Positions 40,617 to 50,257 of a DNA stretch of 64,000 nucleotides are shown here, piece after piece; the stretch's first letter is position 1, and each line of letters starts with the position of its first letter. The notes below the pieces were generated by a model. It was not told the DNA's origin, searched no databases, and was given only the letters and a program-made list of their open reading frames with translations. The stretch lies in assembly GCA_964527585.1 (NCBI GenBank), contig CAZGPE010000001.1, positions 1 to 64,000 of the forward strand, given 5' to 3'. This DNA is from Fimenecus sp964527585 (GTDB lineage Bacteria > Bacillota > Clostridia > Oscillospirales > Acutalibacteraceae). The position numbers and the translations under genes were made by a program.

Positions 40617-41288
40617 TTAAACCGTGAACACATACAAAAACAGTGCAAAGAAATGGAACACCGATCCGGCAAGGACAAAGAAATGGAATACGGAATGGAA
40701 ATACCTGTGTTTTGCGCCTATTCCGTAAATCACCGCTCCGAGCGTATAGGCAATTCCGCCTGCTAACAGCAGATAAATCGCTCTGTGGTCAATACAAGTC
40801 CAAAGCGTTCTCATACATAATACAATCATCCAGCCGAGTGCAAGATAAAGTATCATCTGAATGACTTTCGTCGAGTTAAAAAAGAAGAAAGTCATAAACA
40901 TAGCGACAACAACCGTTACCCACGATACACACAGCACGGCAACACCGGCTTTGAAATCGACGGGCAGTAAAACGAGCCACGCTATCGGGGTTATCGTGCC
41001 GGCAATCATAAGGTAAATCATCGAATGGTCAACCATTCTCATTGCCCTTTTGCCGTTGTTTTGGCGCAGTGCATGATACACCGCCGAGCAGGAATACATC
41101 GCAGTCATTGTAAGCCCGTAAATGATTGCGGCGAACGCATACGCCCAACTGCGTGCGAGATACGCCTTAATAAGACACAAAAGCATTGCGACAATCGAAA
41201 GTCCGCCGCCTACCATGTGGCTTATCGAGTTAATCCAGTCTTCTGTTCGGGTGTAATTTGCAAGTTTGATTTTGTCAAGTTTTGACAT
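40617..41288 (-). CDS. Hemolysin III (PAQR/YqfA) family membrane protein
   Basis: A 223-residue seven-helix protein of the HlyIII/progestin-adipoQ receptor superfamily. The metal-site His/Ser/Asp pattern is visible: NSISHMVGG near the start, SAVYHALR, MVDHSMIYLMIAGTITPI, and near the end HSVFHFFVLAGSVFHFFALFLYV. Bacterial members are of unclear function; haemolysis is not established. Three bp follow the flavodoxin gene. Confidence 0.9.
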   Translation of the reverse strand: MSKLDKIKLANYTRTEDWINSISHMVGGGLSIVAMLLCLIKAYLARSWAYAFAAIIYGLTMTAMYSCSAVYHALRQNNGKRAMRMVDHSMIYLMIAGTITPIAWLVLLPVDFKAGVAVLCVSWVTVVVAMFMTFFFFNSTKVIQMILYLALGWMIVLCMRTLWTCIDHRAIYLLLAGGIAYTLGAVIYGIGAKHRYFHSVFHFFVLAGSVFHFFALFLYVFTV

Positions 41289-41291
41289 TGT

Positions 41292-41774
41292 TCATTCTCC
41301 TATCTTTTTTGCAAATTCAGTTATATTCCCGCTGTTGAGCGAGAATTTCCTGTACACTCCCTTTTCCCTATCTGCCTTTATAACCTTTTTCGCAACGAGC
41401 CTGTCAAATCCGCCGAGGACATTCACATCGAGTTCGCCGCCGAAAGTTGCCGTTACCGTCATCTTTTCCAAAAGCTGCGGCGGAACATTGTGAGAAATAT
41501 AGTCCTCTGCGTTCTTCTCAAAACAGTTACAGATAAAAAATGCGGTCTTTTTTTCCACAAGAACGGATATATACGAGAGCATAAGTCTTGAAATATTTCT
41601 GTCAACCGTTCCCATTCGGATATAACTTCCGATGATTACCGTGTCATATTTCGCAAGGTCGAAACTCTGCGAGGAAATATCGACGGTATCGCATCCGCCC
41701 AGTTTTTCGCTGAGCATTAAAGCCGCTTTTTTTGTCGCTCCCGTTTTAGAAGCATAAACAATTACCGTTGCCAT
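41292..41774 (-). CDS. Flavodoxin-domain protein
   Basis: A 160-residue flavodoxin-like protein. The FMN phosphate loop is at the N-terminus (VIVYASKTGATKKAA), then YDTVIIGSYIRMGTVDRN and FFICNCFEK. It resembles the HemG-like flavodoxin subgroup (Flavodoxin_5). Here it probably shuttles electrons for an unidentified partner. Not a long-chain flavodoxin. Confidence 0.8.
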   Translation of the reverse strand: MATVIVYASKTGATKKAALMLSEKLGGCDTVDISSQSFDLAKYDTVIIGSYIRMGTVDRNISRLMLSYISVLVEKKTAFFICNCFEKNAEDYISHNVPPQLLEKMTVTATFGGELDVNVLGGFDRLVAKKVIKADREKGVYRKFSLNSGNITEFAKKIGE

Positions 41775-41809
41775 AATCCACCTGAAAAATTCCTTTTAAC
41801 GATTAAAAA

Positions 41810-43315
41810 TTACTGTTCGTTTACTGTGGGAAGCCCCTGACTTTCGTGTCTTTGCTTTAATTCCTCTATCATTTTATGATGGTCTTTACCGGAAATATTG
41901 TAAAATGCCATCGGTATAAGCATAAGAGCGTAGCCGATTGCGGGAAGAAGCGTTGTCATAAAGAACAGTGCTTTGTTCGTTGCCATATTCTGAATAAGCG
42001 AACCTTCGGTATGTGCGATATAACCGGTAAGCTGAAGAATTCCCAAACCGATTGCCGAAGAAACGGAGTTTTCGATTTTTCCCGTAAACGACATAATCGA
42101 AAGCATAACGCCTTCAACACGGGTTCCTGTTTTCCATTCGACATAATCGACGGTTTCCGCTTCCATCTCTTTCTGCATAAGGTTTTTACACTCAAGCGGA
42201 ATTGCGCAAAGTCCCGTAAAGAGAACCGTGAGAATACCTATCGGCAGAGAAATCATCTCGCCTGCGCCCTTGTTGATATAACCGTCCCGGCAGGTAAGAT
42301 AGAACAAAACATGCAAACAGATTGCGATTACGCAGCACCAACGGTAGAATTTTCTCGAATCCGCTTTTGCGCCGAGTTTTTCGACAAGTTTCGGGACGCC
42401 GATTCCCGCAATAAGAAATCCGGGGAAAGTAATTACATCAATGAAAACATTGTACTTTGTAGTGAACATAAGGTCGGCTACGAAATAGAAAGAAATCTGA
42501 TTTGTTACCTTTACGATAAGGAAGAATATGTTCGAAAGGAAAAGCATAAGCAAGGGTCTGTTTTTGAAAAGAAGGCTGAAACATTCTTTAACAGACGGAG
42601 TTTCCTCATGGTGAACAGTTCTCTCTTTGGTGTTTTTGAAAGTTATTCTCGTAAATACAAGTATACCGATTGCCGAAACCGTACCGCCCGTAAGATAGGC
42701 TTTAGCGGTATGTGTGCTGAAATAGGGAAGCCAACCGGCACACGCTACGAAAAGACCCGGCAAAACGCCCGAAACCGAACGGATAATTGAAGAAGCACCG
42801 TAAAGTTTTGTCCGTTCGACGCCGTTGGGAGTAATCGCAAACGCAAGCGCACCCATCGGAATATCGAAAGCGGTATATGTAACATCGAGTCCGACAAAAA
42901 GGAAGGTTGTCCATGCAATGCACGCCCAGTCCGGCATACCCGAAGGAATACCTACGAAGAACAAAATCATAACCGCCGCAATAAACCACGGCGCACGGCG
43001 GATATAAGGTCTCATCTGACCTTCTTTGGTTCTCGTTTTGTCGATAATAACGCCCATTATGGGATCGTTGATTGCGTCGAAAATACCGCAGTAAAGACGG
43101 ATTTTCGATGCAAGTCCCATCGGGTTTGAAAATCTTGCGAATAAAATGTTGGTCAGGAAATAGTTGAGATATTTCGAGCCGGTCATCGAGGTAAACATAC
43201 CCTGAGCGCCTCTACCCAGAGCGTAAGAAATCGTTTCACGCCATGTGAGATATGTCTCTTCCCCGACATCTTTTTTTACGATTTTAGAATCGAGAAATTC
43301 TTTTACCTTTGCCAT
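41810..43315 (-). CDS. GPH-family sugar/nucleoside-type symporter
   Basis: A 501-residue, 12-helix MFS protein of the glycoside-pentoside-hexuronide:cation symporter family. It shows the N-terminal Asp motif INDPIMGVIIDKTRTKEGQMRPYIRRAPW and the mid-loop VERTKLYGASSIIRSV. It lies directly downstream of mtnA in the methylthioadenosine operon, so it may move a related sugar or nucleoside. The substrate cannot be told from sequence. C-terminal tail hydrophilic. Confidence 0.82.
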   Translation of the reverse strand: MAKVKEFLDSKIVKKDVGEETYLTWRETISYALGRGAQGMFTSMTGSKYLNYFLTNILFARFSNPMGLASKIRLYCGIFDAINDPIMGVIIDKTRTKEGQMRPYIRRAPWFIAAVMILFFVGIPSGMPDWACIAWTTFLFVGLDVTYTAFDIPMGALAFAITPNGVERTKLYGASSIIRSVSGVLPGLFVACAGWLPYFSTHTAKAYLTGGTVSAIGILVFTRITFKNTKERTVHHEETPSVKECFSLLFKNRPLLMLFLSNIFFLIVKVTNQISFYFVADLMFTTKYNVFIDVITFPGFLIAGIGVPKLVEKLGAKADSRKFYRWCCVIAICLHVLFYLTCRDGYINKGAGEMISLPIGILTVLFTGLCAIPLECKNLMQKEMEAETVDYVEWKTGTRVEGVMLSIMSFTGKIENSVSSAIGLGILQLTGYIAHTEGSLIQNMATNKALFFMTTLLPAIGYALMLIPMAFYNISGKDHHKMIEELKQRHESQGLPTVNEQ

Positions 43316-43327
43316 AAAATCCCCTTG

Positions 43328-44380
43328 TTAATTCTTTATGTTTTTAATTTGAGAAGGTGTAAACACGCCTTTATCCGTTATGAAAGCCGTTATCAGTTCG
43401 GCATCGGTTACATCGAACGCCGGATTTAGCGTTTTTATGTTTTCGGGTGCCGTCGGCTTTTCATAGTGCTTATGGGTTATTTCTTTGCCGGGTCTTTGTT
43501 CGATTTTTATATCGTCGCCTGTCTTTGAGGAAAAATCGAAAGTCGACATAGGAGCGCACACATAAAAATCAATTCCGTAATATTTTGCAAGCACCGCAAC
43601 CGCCGAAGTGCCGATTTTGTTTGCGGTGTCTCCGTTTTCGGCAATTCTGTCCGCACCGACAAGCACCGCACCGACAAGTCCGTTTTTCATTACGAACGAA
43701 GCCATATTGTCGCAGATAAGCGTTGTGTCGATGTTTTCCGAAGCAAGTTCATAGCAAGTAAGCCTTGCGCCTTGGAGCAGCGGCCTTGTTTCATCGGCAT
43801 AAACTTTTATGTTTTTGCCCTTTTCTTTGGCAATATAAATCGGTGCAAGCGCCGTGCCGTATTTTACGCAAGCGAGTCTGCCTGCGTTACAGTGAGTGAG
43901 TACGGCTTGTTTGTCTTTAATAAGTTCATATCCGTATTCACCGATGCGCCTACATTTGTTTATATCGTCGGAATGTATCCGCAAAGCCTTATTTTGCAAG
44001 GTTTTCTTAATACTGTCAAGTGTTTCGCCTTTACAGGAATAAAGGGCGTTTTTCATCTCGTCCGCCGCCCAGAAAAGATTGACTGCGGTCGGTCTTGAGG
44101 ACAAAAGATAGGCTCGGTTATCCTCAAATTCGGCAACAAACTCTTCAACGGTCTGCGCCTTGCTTTTATTTGCTAAAACGCTCAAAGCAATTGCCACGGA
44201 AACTCCGATACACGGAGCACCACGAACTTTCAACTGTTTAATCGCCTGAAAAATTTCCTCTTTATCATCGGTTTGCGTAACAACCGTTTCGTTGGGCAAT
44301 TTTGTCTGGTCGATAAAGACAAGTTTATTGTTTTCGGTATCAAAAGATACCGTTTCACCGTGCATATCAAACATTTTCAC
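43328..44380 (-). CDS. mtnA: Methylthioribose-1-phosphate isomerase
   Basis: A 350-residue aldose-ketose isomerase of the eIF2B-like fold. It converts 5-methylthioribose-1-phosphate to 5-methylthioribulose-1-phosphate. Signatures are VRGAPCIGVSVAIAL, the active-site Cys in LTHCNAGRLA and the catalytic Asp in VGADRIAENGDTANKIGT. The start overlaps the end of the phosphorylase gene by 14 bp. Upstream enzymes for making its substrate are encoded beside it; an MtnB or fuculose-type aldolase is not. Confidence 0.93.
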   Translation of the reverse strand: MKMFDMHGETVSFDTENNKLVFIDQTKLPNETVVTQTDDKEEIFQAIKQLKVRGAPCIGVSVAIALSVLANKSKAQTVEEFVAEFEDNRAYLLSSRPTAVNLFWAADEMKNALYSCKGETLDSIKKTLQNKALRIHSDDINKCRRIGEYGYELIKDKQAVLTHCNAGRLACVKYGTALAPIYIAKEKGKNIKVYADETRPLLQGARLTCYELASENIDTTLICDNMASFVMKNGLVGAVLVGADRIAENGDTANKIGTSAVAVLAKYYGIDFYVCAPMSTFDFSSKTGDDIKIEQRPGKEITHKHYEKPTAPENIKTLNPAFDVTDAELITAFITDKGVFTPSQIKNIKN

Positions 44381-45179
44381 ATTCTCCGATTATTGCGGTA
44401 ATAAGTTTTTGCATCTGCTCGCCCTTAATCCGTCCCGCTTCGAGAACTTCCTGTTCGGTAAGAGGCTGATCGAGTATCCCCGCCGCCATATTCGAAATAA
44501 GAGAAAACGCAAGCACCTTTAATCCGCAATGGTTTGCCGCAATCACTTCCGGAACGGTAGACATACCCACCGCATCGGCACCGAGAACACGGAAAGCACG
44601 GATTTCAGCCGGTGTTTCGTAAGAAGGACCCGTGCAGGCGATATAAACTCCGTCTTTGATTTCAACGCCCGTTTTTTCGGCACATTTCTTTGCCAAAGCA
44701 CGAAGTTTCGGATCGTAAGCATAACTCATATCGGGAAATCTTGCTCCGAGAGAGTCATCGTTGTGTCCGATAAGCACATTCGTTCCCATAAAGTTGATAT
44801 GGTCATTGATAAGCATTATGTCTCCGACGGAAAAATCACGGTTTATTCCGCCTGCCGCATTTGTAAGAATAAGCGTTTTAACGCCGAGTTTTTTCAGCAC
44901 ACGGACAGGCAATACGACTTCACTCATCGAATAGCCTTCGTAGAAATGAAATCTGCCCTGCATACAAACGACATTTTTCCCCGCAAGAGTACCGAAAATA
45001 AACCTGCCCTTGTGTCCGGGTGCGGTTGAACGGGGAAATCCCTCAATGTCTTTGTAATCAATATACACGGGGTTCTCGATTTTTTCACCGAGTCCGCCGA
45101 GACCCGAACCCAAAACCACTGCGATTTCGGGAACGGTTTCGATTTTTGTTTTTATAAATTCAACTGTGCGTTCAATCAT
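44367..45179 (-). CDS. punA: Purine nucleoside phosphorylase (inosine/methylthioinosine type)
   Basis: A 270-residue trimeric PNP. The phosphate-binding LGSGLGGLG and the His in PGHKGRF are present, then QGRFHFYEGY, GPSYETPAEIRAFRVLGADAVGMSTVPE and the purine-site Asn in LISNMAAG. That Asn selects 6-oxopurines; true MTA phosphorylases have Asp-type residues there. So it fits methylthioinosine or inosine, downstream of the deaminase. It overlaps mtaD by 4 bp. Confidence 0.92.
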   Translation of the reverse strand: MIERTVEFIKTKIETVPEIAVVLGSGLGGLGEKIENPVYIDYKDIEGFPRSTAPGHKGRFIFGTLAGKNVVCMQGRFHFYEGYSMSEVVLPVRVLKKLGVKTLILTNAAGGINRDFSVGDIMLINDHINFMGTNVLIGHNDDSLGARFPDMSYAYDPKLRALAKKCAEKTGVEIKDGVYIACTGPSYETPAEIRAFRVLGADAVGMSTVPEVIAANHCGLKVLAFSLISNMAAGILDQPLTEQEVLEAGRIKGEQMQKLITAIIGECENV

Positions 45180-46477
45180 CCGTTTTGCACCTCACTGACA
45201 ACCTGTTTAACGGTTGAATCGACTTCGTATTTTACCTTTTCGATGTCGATAGTTGTATATTCTCCGTCTTTGTAAAGAACATTTCCGTCAACCACAGTCA
45301 TCACGACATCGGATTTTTCGCACGAATAAACAATGTTGCTTAACGCATCGAACATAGGATGCATATTCGGTTTATCGGTGTCGATTACAACCAAGTCCGC
45401 CTTATATCCCTCTTTGATAAGACCCGTGTCAAATCTCAACTGAGCTTTTGCACCGTTTACGGTTGCCATTTTCAAAATTTCGGCAGCGGAAAGAACATCG
45501 GCTTTTTTACCGATACCTTTGGGCAAAAGTGCCGCAAGATACATTTCACGCAACATATTAAGTCCGTTATTGCTTGAAGCCGAATCGGTACCGATTGCAA
45601 CATTTACTCCCGCATCTGAAAGCGCCTTTGTATCACAAACTCCGCTTCCGAGTTTAAGGTTACTTGCCGGACAGTGAGCGACACTTACGCCCTTTTCCCG
45701 CAAAATTTCAATGTCGTCGGGTTCAACATAAACGCAGTGTGCAAACAGCGTCGGCACATCGAGAATTCCCGCATCGGCAAAAAGACGGGTCGGCGTTTTG
45801 CCGTATTTTTTCTTGCAGTTTTCATGTTCCGATAAGGTTTCAGAAACATGAATATGGTTGGCGTGAAGCTTATTTTCGTTTTTTGTAAACTCACCGAACT
45901 GTTCGATCATCGAATAAACATTAGTATATTCGGCATGAAGAGAAAAATCGACTTTTATTCTGCCGTTTTCGGTGTTATGAAAATTCTTCCAAGCGTCAAG
46001 CGTTTCATGAACTCTTTCGTTAGCGAAAAAGTCTTCATCGCAAAACGATACAATCGAGCGTGAAAAATTAACCTTCGCTTTACTGTCTTTTACCGCACCG
46101 AGAACGCCGTTATGGAAAAAGTACATATCGGAAAAAGAAGTCGTTCCCCCTGCCAGCATTTCGGCAATTGAAAGCATCGTTCCGTAATATGCTCTTTCGT
46201 CGTTGAGCCTGTCTTCAAAGGGAAAAACTTTTTCGTTAAGCCATCTATCAAGCGGAAGATTTTCCGCATAGCCACGCAAAAGCGTCATCGGAGAATGGGT
46301 ATGAGCGTTTACAAAGCCCGACATAACAAGCCGATGGGTTCCATCGTAAACTTCGCCGTAATCTTTTCGGGGCTTTTCGGTACCGATATACGCTATTTTA
46401 TCACCTTCGACGGCAAGATACATATTTTCCCTGTATTCGAAATTCTCATCAATTATTGCGATTTTTTCAAATAACAT
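45176..46477 (-). CDS. mtaD: Methylthioadenosine/S-adenosylhomocysteine deaminase
   Basis: A 433-residue amidohydrolase. The metal ligands HTH are in GFVNAHTHSPMTLLRGYAENLPL, with further His in HIHVSETLSEH, FAHCVYV and the Asp in AIGTDSASSNNGLNMLREM. These match the MtaD/SsnA group that deaminates MTA to methylthioinosine. With punA and mtnA it makes a salvage path from MTA. It might also act on SAH or other adenosines. Confidence 0.88.
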   Translation of the reverse strand: MLFEKIAIIDENFEYRENMYLAVEGDKIAYIGTEKPRKDYGEVYDGTHRLVMSGFVNAHTHSPMTLLRGYAENLPLDRWLNEKVFPFEDRLNDERAYYGTMLSIAEMLAGGTTSFSDMYFFHNGVLGAVKDSKAKVNFSRSIVSFCDEDFFANERVHETLDAWKNFHNTENGRIKVDFSLHAEYTNVYSMIEQFGEFTKNENKLHANHIHVSETLSEHENCKKKYGKTPTRLFADAGILDVPTLFAHCVYVEPDDIEILREKGVSVAHCPASNLKLGSGVCDTKALSDAGVNVAIGTDSASSNNGLNMLREMYLAALLPKGIGKKADVLSAAEILKMATVNGAKAQLRFDTGLIKEGYKADLVVIDTDKPNMHPMFDALSNIVYSCEKSDVVMTVVDGNVLYKDGEYTTIDIEKVKYEVDSTVKQVVSEVQNG

Positions 46478-46486
46478 AATTTCCTC

Positions 46487-47083
46487 TTATACTGTCTCAA
46501 CGGTAATTTCTTCGATCACAACATCGGTTGTGGGTTTATTCTGGAAATAATCGACCTTAACCTGTGCGATTTTGTCAACCGTATCCATACCCTCGATAAC
46601 CTGACCGAAAACGGTATGGTGATAGTCAAGCCAAGGTGTTCCGCCGACTTCTTCGTATTTTTCGATACATTCGGTCGGGAAATATCTTTCATCGGCACAG
46701 CGAAGTTGGTCAAGCATATCGTCGGAAACTTCTTTAGCCTGAACGATAAAGAACTGGCTTCCGTTAGTCGACGGGCCTGCGTTCGCCATTGAGAGCGCTC
46801 CACGGAAATTGTGAAGTTCGGGTGTGAATTCATCTTCAAAACTTTCACCCCAAATGCTTTCTCCGCCCATTCCCGTACCGGTGGGATCTCCGCCCTGAAT
46901 CATAAAGTCATTGATTACACGGTGGAAAATCATTCCGTTGTAATATCCGTTTTGAGCGTGTGTTAAGAAATTTTCAACCGCCTTGGGTGCGTGTTCGGGG
47001 AAAAACCTGATTTTGATTTCACCCATATTTGTTTTCATTACGGCGATTTTTTCGCCGGATTTAAGTGCTTCGAACTGTCTCAT
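46487..47083 (-). CDS. Cyclophilin-type peptidyl-prolyl isomerase
   Basis: A 198-residue cytoplasmic cyclophilin. It starts MRQFEALKSGEKIAVMKTNMGEIKIRFFPE. The active Arg and Phe are in MIFHRVINDFMIQGGDPTGTGMGG, and NFRGALSMANAGPSTNGSQFFIV follows. An insert around residues 120-150 is longer than in E. coli PpiB. No signal peptide. It lies between mtaD and the ABC permease by operon packing; a functional link is unknown. Confidence 0.93.
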   Translation of the reverse strand: MRQFEALKSGEKIAVMKTNMGEIKIRFFPEHAPKAVENFLTHAQNGYYNGMIFHRVINDFMIQGGDPTGTGMGGESIWGESFEDEFTPELHNFRGALSMANAGPSTNGSQFFIVQAKEVSDDMLDQLRCADERYFPTECIEKYEEVGGTPWLDYHHTVFGQVIEGMDTVDKIAQVKVDYFQNKPTTDVVIEEITVETV

Positions 47084-47095
47084 TTTTTACTCCTT

Positions 47096-50000
47096 TTATT
47101 CTGTGCTTTTAAGCGATTCTATCATATCTATTTTTCTGAGTTTGAACGACATCAGATAATTTACAAGAAGCGAAAATCCGCAAGTGAGAATTATACTTGC
47201 AAGATAACTGTACCACTTGATTTCCCTGCCGAACATCATGGTATCCGTCTCGACGCTCTGCATTATGAAGAAGTGCAGCACTGCGCCCAAAACCATACCC
47301 AAAACCATACCGACAACGGTTAAAATTATATTTTCTCTGAAAACATAACTTTCAAGTTCGTTATCGTAGAAGCCGAGAACTTTAAGCGTTGCGAGTTCTC
47401 TTCTTCTTTCGGTTATGTTAATGTTGTTAAGGTTATACAAAACGACAAGCGCAAGAAGTCCCGCCGAAACAATCATAAGCGCAACGATTATTATAAGGTT
47501 GCCCATTGTTTCATCGACTTGAGTCTGAGTGTCGGTGTTCATTGTAACGGAAGTTATGCCGTCAATCGAGAGAAGCTGTTTTGAAAATTCGGTGTTGTCC
47601 GCCGCACTGCTTCTTAAAAGCAAAGTATTAAGCGATGCCGAATTGCCGAAAAGCGTTTTATATGCACTCGGTGTCATATAAACATAGTGATAAATATAGT
47701 TTTCCACAACTCCGAGAATTTTTATTTCCGCCGTTGAGTCGCCGTCTTTTTCGCTCTTGAAGGAAATACTGTCTCCTTCTTTAACGCCTAACATTTTAGC
47801 GAGTTTTTCGGTAATAATAACGCCTTCGTCATTGATTTGAACCTCTTTATGTCCCATTCTCGTTTCGAGAGTTATATATTCCGAAAGGAAATCGACATTC
47901 TGCGGAACGAGAATATATGCGTTTTCTTCGTTTTCGCCGTAATCGACAAAGGTGAGCGTTCTGAAGGTCTGAAGATAATCGTCGACGCCTTCGATTTCCT
48001 GTACTTGCGAAAGAACATGGCGTCTTTCGGTTCTTGTAAGGCTTTCATCAACGGTTACCATTCCCTGATAGTTCCAAATTCCGTTAAACTGATTTTCGGT
48101 CATCGAAGAAACGGAATCGTGAATACCGAAACCGACAAGCAACAGCGCCATACAGCCCGTTACACCGAACAAGGTCATAAACAAACGCTTTTTGTATCTG
48201 AAAAGGTTTCTCAATGCCGCTTTCTGCGAGAAATTGAGTCTTATCCAAAATGCCTCGAACTTTTCAAGGAATATCTTCTTACCCGTCTTGGGCGCTTCGG
48301 GGCGCATAAGCGATGCCGGATTTTCCTTAAGCGAACGGTAGCAGGCAAATGCCGCCGCTCCTGTCGTACAGAGAACCGCAATAACTACCGAAATAACGGC
48401 ATAGGGAATATTTACGCTGCTTGCGGTCTTTGTAAGGTTAACATACATTATCCTATATGTTTCCACAACAAGATCGGGAATCAGCGCTTCGCCCAATACC
48501 ACGCCGATAAGAGAACCGGCAAGCGTTGCGGTGAAAGCGTAAAGAAGATATTTTGCGATGATTGATTTTTTCGAATATCCCAACGCCTTGAGAGTACCTA
48601 TCTGTGTTCTGTGCTCTTCAACCATTCTTGTCATCGTCGTAAGGCTGACAAGTGCTGCAACAAGGAAGAACAGTATCGGGAACACCGTACCGATTGCGCT
48701 GATACCCTTTGCATCGTTTTCAAACGACGCATAAGAACTGATCGCCTGACGGTCGGTTACATACCACTGGGGAACCTGCGTAGTTGCGATTTTTTCTTTG
48801 TATTTTTCAAGTTTCGCCTGAGCGGAATCGAATTCCGAAACAACCTCTTCTTTTGAAAGTTCGTATTCCTGCGTCGCCGCATCAAGCTGTTCCTGTTTAT
48901 CGGAAACCAAATTCTGCGCTTCTCTTACGGCTTCGTCGCCCGAAGCAAGTTTTTCCCTCGCCGCAGCAATGGCCTCGGGGCTTCCGTTTAAGACTTCTTC
49001 GGCGTTGGCAATCTGGATTTCCGCCTGCTCGATACCCGATTTTAAGGTTGCAAGCTGTCCCTGATAAAGTTGAGCCATCGCCTTGTAACTGTATACTTGG
49101 AAAGCCGCATCGGCATATTCGTCTGTTGTCATCGACGAAGCGTTCTGCCTGAGCGTTTCTTCCATATTGGAAATTGTCGCATTGACCTGTTCAAGCTGTG
49201 CGGAAGTCGTATTATACTGGACTTTAAGGCTTGCAAGCGTTTTCTTCGCTTCTTCGACCTTTGCCTTATTTTCGTCAAGACTGCCCTCCTGCAAATCGAG
49301 AAGTTCCTGCGCATCGCTGATTTCCTGACGCCTTGAGTCGATTTCCGCCTGAGCCGTATTGAGTTCAGCCTGAGCTTCGGAAAGCTGTTCGTAAGCGGTT
49401 TCAAGCTGAGTCATTACTTTTTGTTTTTTTGCTTCAAAACGGGTTTCCGCCTTATCAATCAAGGAACCTGCCTCGTTTTTGAACTCTTCGTATCTGATAT
49501 TACAGCGGTTTTCCGCAATCGTTTCGATGTTTGCGCTTATCCTCTCGACAAGCGAAGAATACTTGTTCGAAAAGCAGTTAAGTTCCGCCGCACCGTCCGC
49601 AACGACAAAAACTTTCGTGTAATACGAAAGAGTGAACGCTTCTTTGGGTATTATCAAAAACGCATCGACAGTACCGTCTCCGATTGAAGCCGTGCCTCTG
49701 TCATCGCTGAGATAATAGGATGTACTGCCCACGCCTACGATTGTAAACTCATCCGTTGCGAGAGTATCTTCGATTTCGTCATCCGTACCCATTGAGAGTT
49801 TTACCGTATCACCGATTTGATAGCCGGTTTTTTCAAGGAAAAGGCTGTCGGCAATACACTCGTTGTATTTTTCGGGAAATCTTCCCTGAGTTACTTTTAC
49901 AAGATTTATTCTATCCGTAAGGGAGAGTACCGAAGTTACGACTTCGTTTTCGGGAGCGGAACAGAGAAAATCGCCGCTGTATGCACCTTCGGCATCTTTA

Positions 50001-50248
50001 ACCCCTGCGATTTTAAGAATTTCCGCAATATCTTTTCCCGTCATTCCGAGAGTTCCCTGAACGCAAATATCCATCATATTTTCGGAATCGTATGTTTTGT
50101 CCGCCGACGCCTTCATCACGGGAGCCGCCGATTTAATGCCCGAAAAAAACGCCGTACCCAAAATAACAATGAGCAAAATGGAAAGGAATCTCGCAAAACT
50201 GTTTTTTACTTCACGGCGGAAGTCTTTAATTAACGATTTTGTCATCAT
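47096..50248 (-). CDS. Large FtsX-type ABC permease with periplasmic coiled coil
   Basis: A 1050-residue MacB/FtsX-superfamily permease. There is one N-terminal helix (SFARFLSILLIVILGTAFFSGI), a large outer domain, and a Glu/Gln/Ala-rich coiled coil at about residues 260-480. The first FtsX block has three helices (VFPILFFLVAALVSLTTMTRMVEEHRTQIGTLKALG). A second outer domain and a last FtsX block follow (IIIVALMIVSAGLLALVVLYNLNNINITERRRELATLKVLG). Pairs with the ATPase 9 bp upstream. The cargo is unknown; a lipoprotein, peptide or envelope-remodelling role is typical. Confidence 0.9.
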   Translation of the reverse strand: MMTKSLIKDFRREVKNSFARFLSILLIVILGTAFFSGIKSAAPVMKASADKTYDSENMMDICVQGTLGMTGKDIAEILKIAGVKDAEGAYSGDFLCSAPENEVVTSVLSLTDRINLVKVTQGRFPEKYNECIADSLFLEKTGYQIGDTVKLSMGTDDEIEDTLATDEFTIVGVGSTSYYLSDDRGTASIGDGTVDAFLIIPKEAFTLSYYTKVFVVADGAAELNCFSNKYSSLVERISANIETIAENRCNIRYEEFKNEAGSLIDKAETRFEAKKQKVMTQLETAYEQLSEAQAELNTAQAEIDSRRQEISDAQELLDLQEGSLDENKAKVEEAKKTLASLKVQYNTTSAQLEQVNATISNMEETLRQNASSMTTDEYADAAFQVYSYKAMAQLYQGQLATLKSGIEQAEIQIANAEEVLNGSPEAIAAAREKLASGDEAVREAQNLVSDKQEQLDAATQEYELSKEEVVSEFDSAQAKLEKYKEKIATTQVPQWYVTDRQAISSYASFENDAKGISAIGTVFPILFFLVAALVSLTTMTRMVEEHRTQIGTLKALGYSKKSIIAKYLLYAFTATLAGSLIGVVLGEALIPDLVVETYRIMYVNLTKTASSVNIPYAVISVVIAVLCTTGAAAFACYRSLKENPASLMRPEAPKTGKKIFLEKFEAFWIRLNFSQKAALRNLFRYKKRLFMTLFGVTGCMALLLVGFGIHDSVSSMTENQFNGIWNYQGMVTVDESLTRTERRHVLSQVQEIEGVDDYLQTFRTLTFVDYGENEENAYILVPQNVDFLSEYITLETRMGHKEVQINDEGVIITEKLAKMLGVKEGDSISFKSEKDGDSTAEIKILGVVENYIYHYVYMTPSAYKTLFGNSASLNTLLLRSSAADNTEFSKQLLSIDGITSVTMNTDTQTQVDETMGNLIIIVALMIVSAGLLALVVLYNLNNINITERRRELATLKVLGFYDNELESYVFRENIILTVVGMVLGMVLGAVLHFFIMQSVETDTMMFGREIKWYSYLASIILTCGFSLLVNYLMSFKLRKIDMIESLKSTE

Positions 50249-50257
50249 TTTCTTCCT

